A stretch of 21,648 bases of DNA from a bacterium (GTDB taxonomy: Bacteria > RBG-13-66-14), in assembly GCA_035528375.1 (NCBI GenBank), contig DATKYS010000071.1, positions 1 through 21,648 on the forward strand, in the 5' to 3' direction. Below, in pieces: positions 14,029 through 20,951 of the stretch. Position numbers and translations under genes: made by a program. A model generated the notes under the pieces. It had not been told where the DNA came from and did not search any database. It saw only the letters and a program-made list of their open reading frames with translations. The first letter of the stretch is position 1; every line of letters begins with the position of its first letter.

Positions 14029-16446
14029 ATGAGGTACGCCGGTTCGTTGTTGATTCTCGCGGCCGGCCTCGCCGGTGCGTGGAACGTCTCGCCCGTGCCC
14101 GCGGGAAGCCCGCCGCCCGAGGGGATCTACCTCGGCCTTTCGGGCGGTTACGAGCTCTACCTGACCCGCGCGACACTGCCGGGGGCCGTCGAGATAGGCG
14201 ACTCGGACGCGCCGCTCTACCTGGTCTCCTCAATCGAAGGGCCGGTGCGCCTGCCGGACGTCGTCCTCGTCCACGGCTTTTTACCCGATGGGAGCGCCGT
14301 CTGCCGGCTGACGCGGGAGGAGATTTTTCGGCTCTGCGGCGACCCGAATCTATACTTCCGTGAGCTGATGCCCGTCGTGCGCGCGCCGGAGAGGCCGACG
14401 CCGGCCGGGTTCTTCACGGTCCAGGGGGGCCTTACAGACGAGCTGGTGGAGGAGGTGGACCTCGCGTCCATCATGGCCTTTGACGAGGACCTGGCCGCCT
14501 TCCGCACCCGCTACGCTACCAGTGATGGTAATTTCCAGGCCCAGGATTACCTCGCCTTCCTCCTGGAGGAGTACGGGTACGAGGTGGAGAGGGAGTCGGC
14601 CTTTTTCGGCGACCTGTACCACCTCTCGGCGGACGGGGATTTAATCGCCATGGCCGGAGGCACTACTTTTTTTGATATCGGGGGCTGCTTCTTTTCCGTT
14701 GACTCCGGCGAGGACTTCGCCTTCTACCGGCCGACGCGGGATGTCCAGTCGGTGGGCTTGGGCGGGGTTCAGGTCTTCTCCCCCGACGTAATTCACTACG
14801 CGAGCGATAAGTCCTACTGCCGCTCCACCGACGGCGGGGATACCTGGACCGAAACGGAACTGTTGGACGACGAGCTGGACCGTATCTTTTTCATGTACTT
14901 CGCCGACGAATCCACAGGGTACATTTTTGCCATCTCGGGTCAGGTCTACCGTACGTCCGACGGCGGTTCGAGCTGGGAGCTTCGTGGAACGATGCCGAGC
15001 CAGGCGGTCGCCGCGGCGTCGCCCGTGGGTAAAGCCGACGTCGTCATCGCCTCAACGGGGAACGGCAGAATCCTGCGCAGCGCAGACGGAGGGGTGAATT
15101 GGGAGCGGGTTTACCTGGACGACTTCTGGGACGCCTGCTTCGCCTTCGCCTTCGAGGACGGGGAGCGCGGGTTGGGGGTGGGCGACTGGGTATTCGCCAC
15201 CGACGACGGCGGCCTGACCTGGGAGAGGGTCGAGAATCCGAACGCCGACGCGGTCCACATAGCCGTATCCAGCGTGGGCCCCGGTGAATACATCGTCTGC
15301 ACCGAGGATGCCGCCTATTATACGGACGACGGGGGCGGGAGTTGGGAAGATTACCGCATCGGTGGTTACACATATGACTATTCAATATCGGACATGGAGT
15401 ATCGGGACGGCCGCATGTGGTTCCTGACTTTACAGTATCCCGGTTACACCGACGATTTGAATCAAGACTGCACGTGGCTGCGAGAGTGGTACACCGGACT
15501 TACTGAAGGGCCGGTGCTTACCAACATTATAGGTGAACGGCTGGGAACCCTTCGTCCCGACGAGTACGTCTACGCCACCGCCCACTACGACTCTATCAGC
15601 GGGGATTCGGACCCGATGGAACTGGCCCCCGGGGCCGACGACAACGGCTCCGGCTCGACGGCCCTCCTGGAGCTGGCCCGCGTCCTGGCGCCCTACGAGA
15701 ACCGGCGCACCCTGCGGTTCGCCTTCTTCGACGCCGAGGAGTGGGGCCTGTTGGGAAGCCAGCACCACGTCAACCGCCTCGCCGCCGACGGCTGTGACGT
15801 GCTGTGCGACATCAACCTCGACATGGTCGTTTGGAGCGACGACCCCGAGGTGCAGGAGGACCTGGAGGTTATCGGACGTTACAGGGACGAATGGCTGGTT
15901 GATCTTGTAATCGAGGACTGCGACCGGTACGGCGACGGCCTGACCTGGGTTAAATGGCTGAATGGAAGTGGTGCGTCTGATCATCAATCTTTTTGGAATG
16001 CTGGTTACAACGCGATAGAAGGAATAGAGGACTCCCCCATAACTTATCCTTACTACCACTCAAAAGACGATGATTACCCCAACATCGAGGACCACTTCCC
16101 CTTCACCCGGCAGGTGACGCGGGCGACGGCGGGGGCGCTGGCCCGGCTCATCGGGCTCGTCAAACCGCCCGAAGGGGAAGGCCCGGTCGGAACCTACGCC
16201 TACCCGAACCCCTTCCGGGGCGCGGAACACGACGCGGTCACCTTCGCCAACCTCACCCCGCACACGGAGATTTCCGTCTTCGACGCGGGCGGGGCGCGGG
16301 TCTTCCAGGCCACGGCGGACGGCTCCGATTTTATCTGGGAAGTCGTTAATTCTTCGGGACTTGCGCTGGCCTCGGGTATTTACCTCTACCTCTTAAAAAC
16401 GCCGGACGGGGCGGTCACCACGGGCAAGCTGGCCGTTATACGTTAG
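14029..16446 (+). CDS. Secreted M28 zinc peptidase with internal Asp-box propeller and sorting-like tail
   Basis: The product has 805 residues from ATG 14029 (GGAG 5 nt upstream). It starts with a signal peptide (SLLILAAGLAGAW). Residues ~200-450 hold five DGGxxW-type Asp-box repeats near 266, 308, 351, 390 and 431 (such as TDGGDTW and SDGGSSWEL), which suggest a Ycf48/sialidase-type beta-propeller. The peptidase follows with all M28 residues: H519 (AHYDS), D538 (GADDNGSG), E570 catalytic and E571 (DAEEWG), D598 (NLDMV) and H677 (YYHSKDD). It should be an aminopeptidase or carboxypeptidase-type di-zinc enzyme acting outside the cell. The tail from 725 (YPNPFRG) to the end (GIYLYLLKTPDG...TGKLAVIR) matches the type IX/FlgD-like C-terminal domain used for sorting to the surface. 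The propeller placed N-terminal to the peptidase is unusual. Confidence 0.92.
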   Translation: MRYAGSLLILAAGLAGAWNVSPVPAGSPPPEGIYLGLSGGYELYLTRATLPGAVEIGDSDAPLYLVSSIEGPVRLPDVVLVHGFLPDGSAVCRLTREEIFRLCGDPNLYFRELMPVVRAPERPTPAGFFTVQGGLTDELVEEVDLASIMAFDEDLAAFRTRYATSDGNFQAQDYLAFLLEEYGYEVERESAFFGDLYHLSADGDLIAMAGGTTFFDIGGCFFSVDSGEDFAFYRPTRDVQSVGLGGVQVFSPDVIHYASDKSYCRSTDGGDTWTETELLDDELDRIFFMYFADESTGYIFAISGQVYRTSDGGSSWELRGTMPSQAVAAASPVGKADVVIASTGNGRILRSADGGVNWERVYLDDFWDACFAFAFEDGERGLGVGDWVFATDDGGLTWERVENPNADAVHIAVSSVGPGEYIVCTEDAAYYTDDGGGSWEDYRIGGYTYDYSISDMEYRDGRMWFLTLQYPGYTDDLNQDCTWLREWYTGLTEGPVLTNIIGERLGTLRPDEYVYATAHYDSISGDSDPMELAPGADDNGSGSTALLELARVLAPYENRRTLRFAFFDAEEWGLLGSQHHVNRLAADGCDVLCDINLDMVVWSDDPEVQEDLEVIGRYRDEWLVDLVIEDCDRYGDGLTWVKWLNGSGASDHQSFWNAGYNAIEGIEDSPITYPYYHSKDDDYPNIEDHFPFTRQVTRATAGALARLIGLVKPPEGEGPVGTYAYPNPFRGAEHDAVTFANLTPHTEISVFDAGGARVFQATADGSDFIWEVVNSSGLALASGIYLYLLKTPDGAVTTGKLAVIR

Positions 16447-16453
16447 TTTTTTA

Positions 16454-16482
16454 TTTACAAGTCGAAGAACGGGTGATATGAT
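16454..16482 (+). promoter_or_regulatory. Strong sigma-70 promoter of the RRM gene
   Basis: TTTACA (16454-16459) and TATGAT (16477-16482) each match consensus at 5 of 6 positions with an exact 17-bp spacer. Transcription would start near 16489, directly in front of the first leader hairpin, giving a leader of about 120 nt. Confidence 0.7.
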
Positions 16483-16488
16483 TCCGTC

Positions 16489-16608
16489 GCTCTAGCCGTA
16501 ATTGGGCTAGGGTTGTCGAGAGGGCGGCCACCGGCCGTCCTGCGGAAGGAGGGGCATCCCTCCAAAGTGGAGCGCCCGCGAGGCGCCATAGAGAAATGAG
16601 GTCCGAGA
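16489..16608 (+). ncRNA. Structured 5' leader of the RRM gene (four tandem hairpins)
   Basis: Four consecutive stem-loops can be drawn: CTAGCC/GGCTAG (16492-16510), an 8-bp GGGCGGCC/GGCCGTCC (16522-16540, loop ACC, one G-U), GGAGGG/CCCTCC (16548-16563, loop GCAT) and GCGCC/GGCGC (16572-16586, loop CGCGA). The ribosome site and start codon lie just after the fourth stem in an unpaired A/G-rich segment. No open frame lies in it. I do not recognise a known riboswitch. Autoregulation by the encoded RNA-binding protein, or a temperature response as in other small RRM genes, would fit. Confidence 0.5.
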
Positions 16609-16878
16609 GTGAAGCTGTTCGTAGGGAGCTTGAGCTGGGACACAACCGACCAGTCGCTTCGTGAGGCGTTTGAGCGCTTCGGCGAAGTGGTCGAGGCCAA
16701 GGTAATCACCGAGCGTGATTCCGGTCGGTCCCGGGGTTTTGGCTTTGTGACTTTCACCGATGACGAGGCGGGGAGAAACGCCATATCCGAGATGGACGGT
16801 GCCGAGCTCGACGGTCGGACCATCCGTGTGGATGAGGCTCGCGAGAGAAAACCGCGCGACGACAGGTCCGATCGCTAG
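16609..16878 (+). CDS. Small RRM RNA-binding protein
   Basis: The product has 89 residues, with one RNA-recognition motif filling nearly the whole protein. RNP2 is KLFVGSLSW at residues 2-10, RNP1 is RSRGFGFVTF at about 40-49 with the three aromatic or Phe RNA-stacking positions intact, and the beta-alpha-beta order closes with LDGRTIRVDEAR. A short charged tail (ERKPRDDRSDR) replaces the Gly-rich tail of many cyanobacterial Rbp proteins. Single-RRM proteins bind single-stranded RNA and in several bacteria respond to cold or affect mRNA fate. The start is GTG 16609 with GAGG 8 nt upstream, and the next codons match the family start MKLFVG. It has its own promoter, a structured leader and a terminator, so it is monocistronic. 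Confidence 0.95.
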   Translation: MKLFVGSLSWDTTDQSLREAFERFGEVVEAKVITERDSGRSRGFGFVTFTDDEAGRNAISEMDGAELDGRTIRVDEARERKPRDDRSDR

Positions 16879-16901
16879 ACAAGCGCAAAACCAAGCGAAC
16901 G

Positions 16902-16927
16902 GGGGAGAGGCCGAGCCTCTCCCCTTT
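16902..16927 (+). terminator. Intrinsic terminator of the RRM gene
   Basis: A perfect 10-bp stem GGGGAGAGGC/GCCTCTCCCC with a 3-nt loop is followed by TTTCATT, 23 bases after the stop codon. Confidence 0.85.
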
Positions 16928-17074
16928 CATTACGCATTTTTCCAAGATAGATTCCGGGTTCCCCTCTATTCCGTCCTACCGGGCGATGATACGGCGGTGC
17001 GTCAGGCCGCCCCCGGCGCTCTCCAACTTTTCGCGTGCGTTTCGCCGCCCAAACCTGATCTCAATCGGGAAGGG

Positions 17075-17100
17075 TAAAAAAACGGCCCGGTGCGGGCCGT
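17075..17100 (-). terminator. Terminator after the IscU-type gene
   Basis: On the minus strand ACGGCCCG/CGGGCCGT (17093-17100 with 17082-17089, 3-nt loop) is followed by seven T (17076-17082). It lies about 24 bases after the stop at 17124. The 16931-17074 stretch beyond it holds no supported gene. Confidence 0.85.
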
Positions 17101-17123
17101 CGTTGATTAAGAAAAGACTCCGA

Positions 17124-17579
17124 CTATCCGAGCCCGTCCTCGCCGTGGCTCTCGTGACCGCAGGAGTCGCCCAGGTCCATCCTCTCCAGGTCGGGGCAGG
17201 AGCCGTCCTTCCGGCAGCGGTAGTGGGCGATGGCGGCCCGTAGGGCGTCGGTGGCCAGGTTACTGCAGTGCAGCTTGATCTGGGGCAGGCCGCCCAGCGC
17301 TTCCGCGACGTCGTTCCGGCTGAGCTTTTCCGCCTCGTCAATCGTCAGGCCGATGACCATCTCGGTGGTGATGGAGCTGGTGGCGATGGCGGCGCCGCAC
17401 CCGAAGGTCTTGAACTTGCAGTCGGTGATGCGCCCCTCGGCGTCCACCTTGATGTAAATTTCCATGATGTCGCCGCAGGTGGGGTTGCCCACGCGGCCGA
17501 TGCCGTCGGCGTCGGGAATTTCGCCCACGTTGCGCGGGTGCTGGAAGTGGTCTATGACCTTTTCGGTGTAGGATTCCAT
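17124..17579 (-). CDS. iscU: Fe-S cluster scaffold, IscU/NifU N-terminal type, with Cys/His tail
   Basis: The product has 151 residues. The three scaffold cysteines are present: Cys35 in PTCGD with the stabilising D37, Cys61 in FGCGAAIATSS, and Cys105 in KLHCSNLA, followed by the family helix TDALRAAIAHY. It assembles a 2Fe-2S cluster from sulfur delivered by a cysteine desulfurase and passes it to apoproteins. After residue 120 there is an additional ~30-residue tail with Cys122, Cys128, Cys140, His142 and His145, not part of classical IscU. The start is ATG 17579 with GGAGAGG immediately upstream. No iscS, iscA or hscB is adjacent, so it is a stand-alone scaffold here. The NifU-like short form is an equal name for it. 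Confidence 0.9.
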   Translation of the reverse strand: MESYTEKVIDHFQHPRNVGEIPDADGIGRVGNPTCGDIMEIYIKVDAEGRITDCKFKTFGCGAAIATSSITTEMVIGLTIDEAEKLSRNDVAEALGGLPQIKLHCSNLATDALRAAIAHYRCRKDGSCPDLERMDLGDSCGHESHGEDGLG

Positions 17580-17607
17580 GTCCTCTCCGGGTAGAATTAC
17601 CGCCCTC

Positions 17608-17636
17608 AGTATGCCATCTTTTTCAGATGTTTACAA
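17608..17636 (-). promoter_or_regulatory. Probable promoter of the IscU-type gene
   Basis: On the minus strand TTGTAA (17636-17631) and CATACT (17613-17608) have a 17-bp spacer; each matches 4 of 6 consensus positions. The spacer contains a small CATCT/AGATG dyad. The leader would be about 22 nt. Confidence 0.45.
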
Positions 17637-17707
17637 TCCCCATCGTATTTATCGTCTAATCCGAATATCGCCGCTTCCCGCCGGTCGGCGTCGGAGTTCC
17701 GGATAAG

Positions 17708-18169
17708 CTACAGGTCCCGCTCCTCGACCCGGCAGTCGTAGAGCTCCGCGCCGCATTCCGCGCACTTTGTGTCGTACCAGGTGAACCTCGCGCCGCATCC
17801 GGGGCAGCGCCAACGCCCGGCCTGCTCCGCCAGCCAGGCGTCCAGGCCCTTTTCTCTTATCGTTTCGAGGTTCTTCAGGATCACGGAGTGGTGGGGGTGC
17901 TCGTCCGCCTGGAAGTTTTTCAGGATTTCACACGGGTACTCGCCGCACTCGCAGCAGGAGCGTATCCCCCGGTTCCGCGCGCAGAGGCGCATCCCGCAAT
18001 CGGTGCAGAACACCGCCGTGGTCTGTGACCGGCAGCCGAAGCAGGCGAGCTCCTCCGGCTTCATCCCCCACTCGGCGGCCCGCTGTTCCACGTTTCCCCG
18101 CTCGTTGGCCAGGACGACCGGGCAGGCGCCGCAGTAGAGGCCGCAGTAAGTGTCGTAAATCGGCTCCAT
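17708..18169 (-). CDS. DUF3795-like cysteine-rich protein with C-terminal zinc ribbon
   Basis: The product has 153 residues. The N-terminus YCGLYCGACPVV (Cys9, Cys13, Cys16) is the signature of DUF3795 proteins. It is followed by CFGC, FCTDCGMRLCARNRG and CCECGEYPC clusters, and finally a zinc-ribbon pair CPGC...CAEC in the last 30 residues. In total about 18 cysteines, which suggests metal or Fe-S binding; the biochemical role of the family is not known. The start is ATG 18169, 11 bp after the glnA stop, with AGGGGGT 8 nt upstream, so it is the second gene of a glnA operon. The frame is open further upstream but only as a shadow of glnA. Confidence 0.85.
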   Translation of the reverse strand: MEPIYDTYCGLYCGACPVVLANERGNVEQRAAEWGMKPEELACFGCRSQTTAVFCTDCGMRLCARNRGIRSCCECGEYPCEILKNFQADEHPHHSVILKNLETIREKGLDAWLAEQAGRWRCPGCGARFTWYDTKCAECGAELYDCRVEERDL

Positions 18170-18180
18170 CCGCGCACCCC

Positions 18181-19515
18181 CTACAGGCGCGGCAGGGAGT
18201 GCTGTATCTCGTAGCCTGTGACGACCTGGCGGTAGGAGTCCCACTCGATAGTCTTGTTCGCGATGAACTTCTCGAAGACGTGATCCCCCAGGGTCTCCCG
18301 CATGAGGTCGCTCTTCTCGAAGACGTGGATGGCTTCGGAGAGGCTTTCCGGGAGTTCCTGGATTTCCGAGCCGCGCTGCCCCGCGTCGTACATGTTCTCC
18401 TCGGTGGGCTCGGTCAGCTCGTAGGCGCCTTCCACCCCCTTCATCCCCATGGCCAGCATCGCCGAGAAGGCCAGGTATGGGTTGCAGGCGGGGTCGGGGC
18501 TCCGCAGCTCTATCCTCGCCGACTGCGGGGTGTTGTAGTGCGGGACCCGGACCAGGGCCGAACGGTTCCTGTGCCCCCAGACGATGTAGCACGGCGCCTC
18601 GTAGCCGGGGACGAGCCGCTTGTAAGAGTTGACCCACTGGTTCAGCACCAGGGTCGCCTCCCGGATGTGCGCCAGAATCCCCGCGGTGTACTTGAACGCG
18701 AAGTCGGAGAGGTTCAGCCCCGGCAGGGGCGAGGAGCCACCTTCCCCCACGAAGAGGTTCTTCCCGTCCTTGAAGAGGGACTGGTGAACGTGCATCCCGC
18801 TGCCGTTCTCCCGGAAAATCGGCTTGGGCATGAAGGTGGCGTGGATGCCGTACATCCGCGCAACCTCCTTTATCAAGAGCTTGACCAGCATGACCTGGTC
18901 GGCCATGACGAGGGCGTCCGCGTAGCGGAGGTCAACCTCGTACTGGCTGGGGCCCACCTCGTGGTGGTTCAGCTCGCCCCGGATGCCGAGGCCCTCGTCG
19001 CCCAGCATGGCCAGGGTCTTGTCGCAGACGAAGGCGGTCTTGGAAATCAGGCTCGCGTCGTGGTACCCGCAGTGGTCCAGCGGCTCGGGGTCCCTCTCGC
19101 CCTTGACGTAGAAGAACTCCAGCTCCGGGCCGACGTAGAAGGTCGTGCTCTCGGCTTTCAGTTTATCCAGGTTCGATTTGAGGACGAAGCGGGGGTCGCC
19201 GGGGTAGGGGGAGCCGCCGGGCGTGAAGAGATCGCAGAACACCAGGGCGTACCGGAGCTCCCGGTTGCCGAACTCGACCGGAAGGACCTTGAAGGTGTCC
19301 AGGTCGGGCACGGCCACCAGGTCCGACTCGTTGATGCGGGCGAAGCCCTCGATGGAGGAGCCGTCCACGCCGAGGCCCTCGCCCGCGGCCTTGTCAAGCT
19401 CCGCGGGCAGGATGTTGAAGCCCTTGAGGTCGCCGATGATGTCGGTGAAGCAGAGCCGGATGAGCTGGACGCCCGATTTCTTGACGAGCCCTTTGATGTC
19501 CTGGAGAGTGTTCAT
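18181..19515 (-). CDS. glnA: Glutamine synthetase, type I (alpha-like)
   Basis: The product has 444 residues, the GSI-alpha length. It makes glutamine from glutamate, ammonia and ATP. Motifs in order: VDGSSIEGFARINESD (Asp of the ammonia site and the Arg equivalent to B. subtilis Arg62 used in glutamine feedback inhibition), GPELEFF, LNHHEVGPSQYEVDL (metal Glu), GSGMHVHQSLF, NSYKRLVPGYEAP (ATP/glutamate loop), RSALVRVP and RIELRSPDPACNPYLAFSAM. The ~25-residue insert and NLYDLP adenylylation loop of enteric GSI-beta are absent; ENMYDAGQRGSEIQELP takes that place, so adenylylation control is unlikely. ATG 19515 has AAGGA 8 nt upstream. It is divergent from asnA and leads an operon with the DUF3795-like gene. 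Confidence 0.97.
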   Translation of the reverse strand: MNTLQDIKGLVKKSGVQLIRLCFTDIIGDLKGFNILPAELDKAAGEGLGVDGSSIEGFARINESDLVAVPDLDTFKVLPVEFGNRELRYALVFCDLFTPGGSPYPGDPRFVLKSNLDKLKAESTTFYVGPELEFFYVKGERDPEPLDHCGYHDASLISKTAFVCDKTLAMLGDEGLGIRGELNHHEVGPSQYEVDLRYADALVMADQVMLVKLLIKEVARMYGIHATFMPKPIFRENGSGMHVHQSLFKDGKNLFVGEGGSSPLPGLNLSDFAFKYTAGILAHIREATLVLNQWVNSYKRLVPGYEAPCYIVWGHRNRSALVRVPHYNTPQSARIELRSPDPACNPYLAFSAMLAMGMKGVEGAYELTEPTEENMYDAGQRGSEIQELPESLSEAIHVFEKSDLMRETLGDHVFEKFIANKTIEWDSYRQVVTGYEIQHSLPRL

Positions 19516-19549
19516 GGGATTGTCCTTGCGTGATTTGTACTTCAGACAA

Positions 19550-19563
19550 GGGGTTTAAACCCC
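19550..19563. promoter_or_regulatory. Perfect palindrome in the glnA leader, possible operator
   Basis: GGGGTTTAAACCCC is a perfect 14-bp palindrome and extends to ACA(A)...(C)TGT with one mismatched step on each side. It lies between the glnA promoter and start codon, about 35 bp upstream of ATG 19515, where a bound regulator would block elongation. It does not match the GlnR/TnrA box (TGTnA-N7-TnACA). Confidence 0.45.
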
Positions 19564-19581
19564 CTGTTCATCAGAGGTCGG

Positions 19582-19610
19582 ATTTTGGCTCACACCGCGG
19601 ACCAAGTCAA
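19582..19610 (-). promoter_or_regulatory. Sigma-70 promoter of glnA
   Basis: On the minus strand TTGACT (19610-19605) and CAAAAT (19587-19582) have a 17-bp spacer. Transcription would start near 19575, giving a ~60-nt leader that contains the palindrome at 19550-19563. Confidence 0.6.
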
Positions 19611-19687
19611 GCGCGGAAGATGCCGGTTCGCCGCAGAGGCCGCGGCTTTTACGGTTTCGCCGTCGCGGATGCTCGGGCTCACTCCCG

Positions 19688-19716
19688 TTGACAAGACGCT
19701 CGCCAACCGATACTAT
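19688..19716 (+). promoter_or_regulatory. Strong sigma-70 promoter of asnA
   Basis: Perfect -35 TTGACA (19688-19693), 17-bp spacer, -10 TACTAT (19711-19716). A start near 19723 gives a ~38-nt leader with AAGGAG 8 nt before ATG 19761. Confidence 0.8.
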
Positions 19717-19760
19717 TCACGCGTTTTGAGACGTCAATAAACCCACAAGGAGAACCGACG

Positions 19761-20888
19761 ATGGCCGACAAGAAGGCTGACCTGGCGGGACCGGGCATTA
19801 GCACGTACGAAGAGGTGGAGAAGATTCTCCCCGCGGACTACAAGCCGATCCTACCGCCCAAGGAGAGGATGAAGGCCCTCTTCGCGATAAAGAGCTACAT
19901 CGAACAGAACCTGTGCAAGGAGCTGAACCTCTTCATGACGCAGGTCCCCCTAATCGTGGACCGCGAGAGCGGCGTGAACGATTACCTGGACCGCGACGGT
20001 TCCCGCACGCCCATCGAGTTCAACTGCGGCCTCGGACTCAAAACTCCCATCCGCGCCCAGGTGGTGCAGGCCGCCACCAAGTGGAAGCGGATGGCCCTCA
20101 AGGAGTTCGACTGCAAGGTCGGCGAGGGCCTCTGCACCGACATGAAGGCCGTGCGCAAGGACTACTTCCTCGACCACGACCACAGCTCCTACGTGGACCA
20201 GTGGGACTGGGAGAAGGTCATCACCGCCGAGGACCGCAACCTGGATTACCTGAAGGACACGGTGCGCAAGCTCTGGAAGGTCATCCTCGGCGCCGGCAAG
20301 CTGGCCCAGGAAATGTACCCCCAGCTCAAATCCAGCAAGTACCCCGACTTACCCGAGGAGCTCACCTTCCTCCACGCCGAGGAGATTCTGGACATGTACC
20401 CCGACCTGCCGCGCAAGCAGCGGGAGACGAAAATCATCCAGAAGTACCCCGCCGTCTTCATCATCGGCATCGGTTGGGTGTTGAAGGACGGGTATCCTCA
20501 CGAGATGCGGGCCGCCGACTACGACGACTGGGTCACCGAGACCGTCTCCGCCGACGGCAGGCCCATGCACGGCCTCAACGGCGACATCCTGGTCTGGAAC
20601 CCGGTCACCAAGCGCCGCCACGAGCTCACCAGCATGGGCATCCGCGTCACCAAGGACACCCTCCGGCAGCAGCTCAAGATAACCGGCCAGGAGGATTTCC
20701 TCAACCTGCCGTACCACAAGGCGATCATCAACGACCAGATTCCGTTGAGCATCGGGGGCGGCATCGGCCAGTCGCGCACCTACATGTACCTCTTGCGCGC
20801 GGCGCACCTGGGAGAGGTCAGCGTCACCGTCTGGCCCAAGCAGCTCAAGGACATCTGCGCTCCGCGCAACATCCACGTGCTGGAATAG
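19761..20888 (+). CDS. asnA: Aspartate-ammonia ligase (asparagine synthetase A)
   Basis: The product has 375 residues, about 45 longer than E. coli AsnA. It converts aspartate, ammonia and ATP to asparagine and AMP, and has the class II aminoacyl-tRNA synthetase fold. Recognisable segments are EQNLCKELNLFMTQVPLIVDRESGVND at the N-terminus, PIEFNCGLG, AQVVQAATKWKRMALKEF, SSYVDQWDWEKVI, and the C-terminal motif 3-like LSIGGGIGQSRTYMYLL. The ATG at 19761 has AAGGAG 8 nt upstream and a consensus promoter. The extra length lies in the middle (a helical LPEELTFLHAEEILDMYPDLP region). It is divergent from glnA; both use free ammonia and may share nitrogen control. It is ammonia-dependent, with no glutaminase domain as in AsnB. 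Confidence 0.96.
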   Translation: MADKKADLAGPGISTYEEVEKILPADYKPILPPKERMKALFAIKSYIEQNLCKELNLFMTQVPLIVDRESGVNDYLDRDGSRTPIEFNCGLGLKTPIRAQVVQAATKWKRMALKEFDCKVGEGLCTDMKAVRKDYFLDHDHSSYVDQWDWEKVITAEDRNLDYLKDTVRKLWKVILGAGKLAQEMYPQLKSSKYPDLPEELTFLHAEEILDMYPDLPRKQRETKIIQKYPAVFIIGIGWVLKDGYPHEMRAADYDDWVTETVSADGRPMHGLNGDILVWNPVTKRRHELTSMGIRVTKDTLRQQLKITGQEDFLNLPYHKAIINDQIPLSIGGGIGQSRTYMYLLRAAHLGEVSVTVWPKQLKDICAPRNIHVLE

Positions 20889-20903
20889 CCGTATCTGGTA
20901 ACG

Positions 20904-20929
20904 AAAAGGCCGCCTCCGGGCGGTCTTTT
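20904..20929. terminator. Bidirectional terminator between asnA and the downstream convergent gene
   Basis: AAAAGGCCGCC (20904-20914) pairs with GGCGGTCTTTT (20919-20929) around TCCG, one G-T pair. It lies 15 bases after the asnA stop and 22 bases after the convergent minus-strand gene's stop, with A/T runs on both sides. Confidence 0.85.
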
Positions 20930-20951
20930 GCGTAAAAAGGTGAAGCGGGCG

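Noticed and set aside
18170-18637. Extension of the DUF3795-like frame upstream
   Set aside because: It is a shadow of the glnA 3' end; the family signature starts at ATG 18169.
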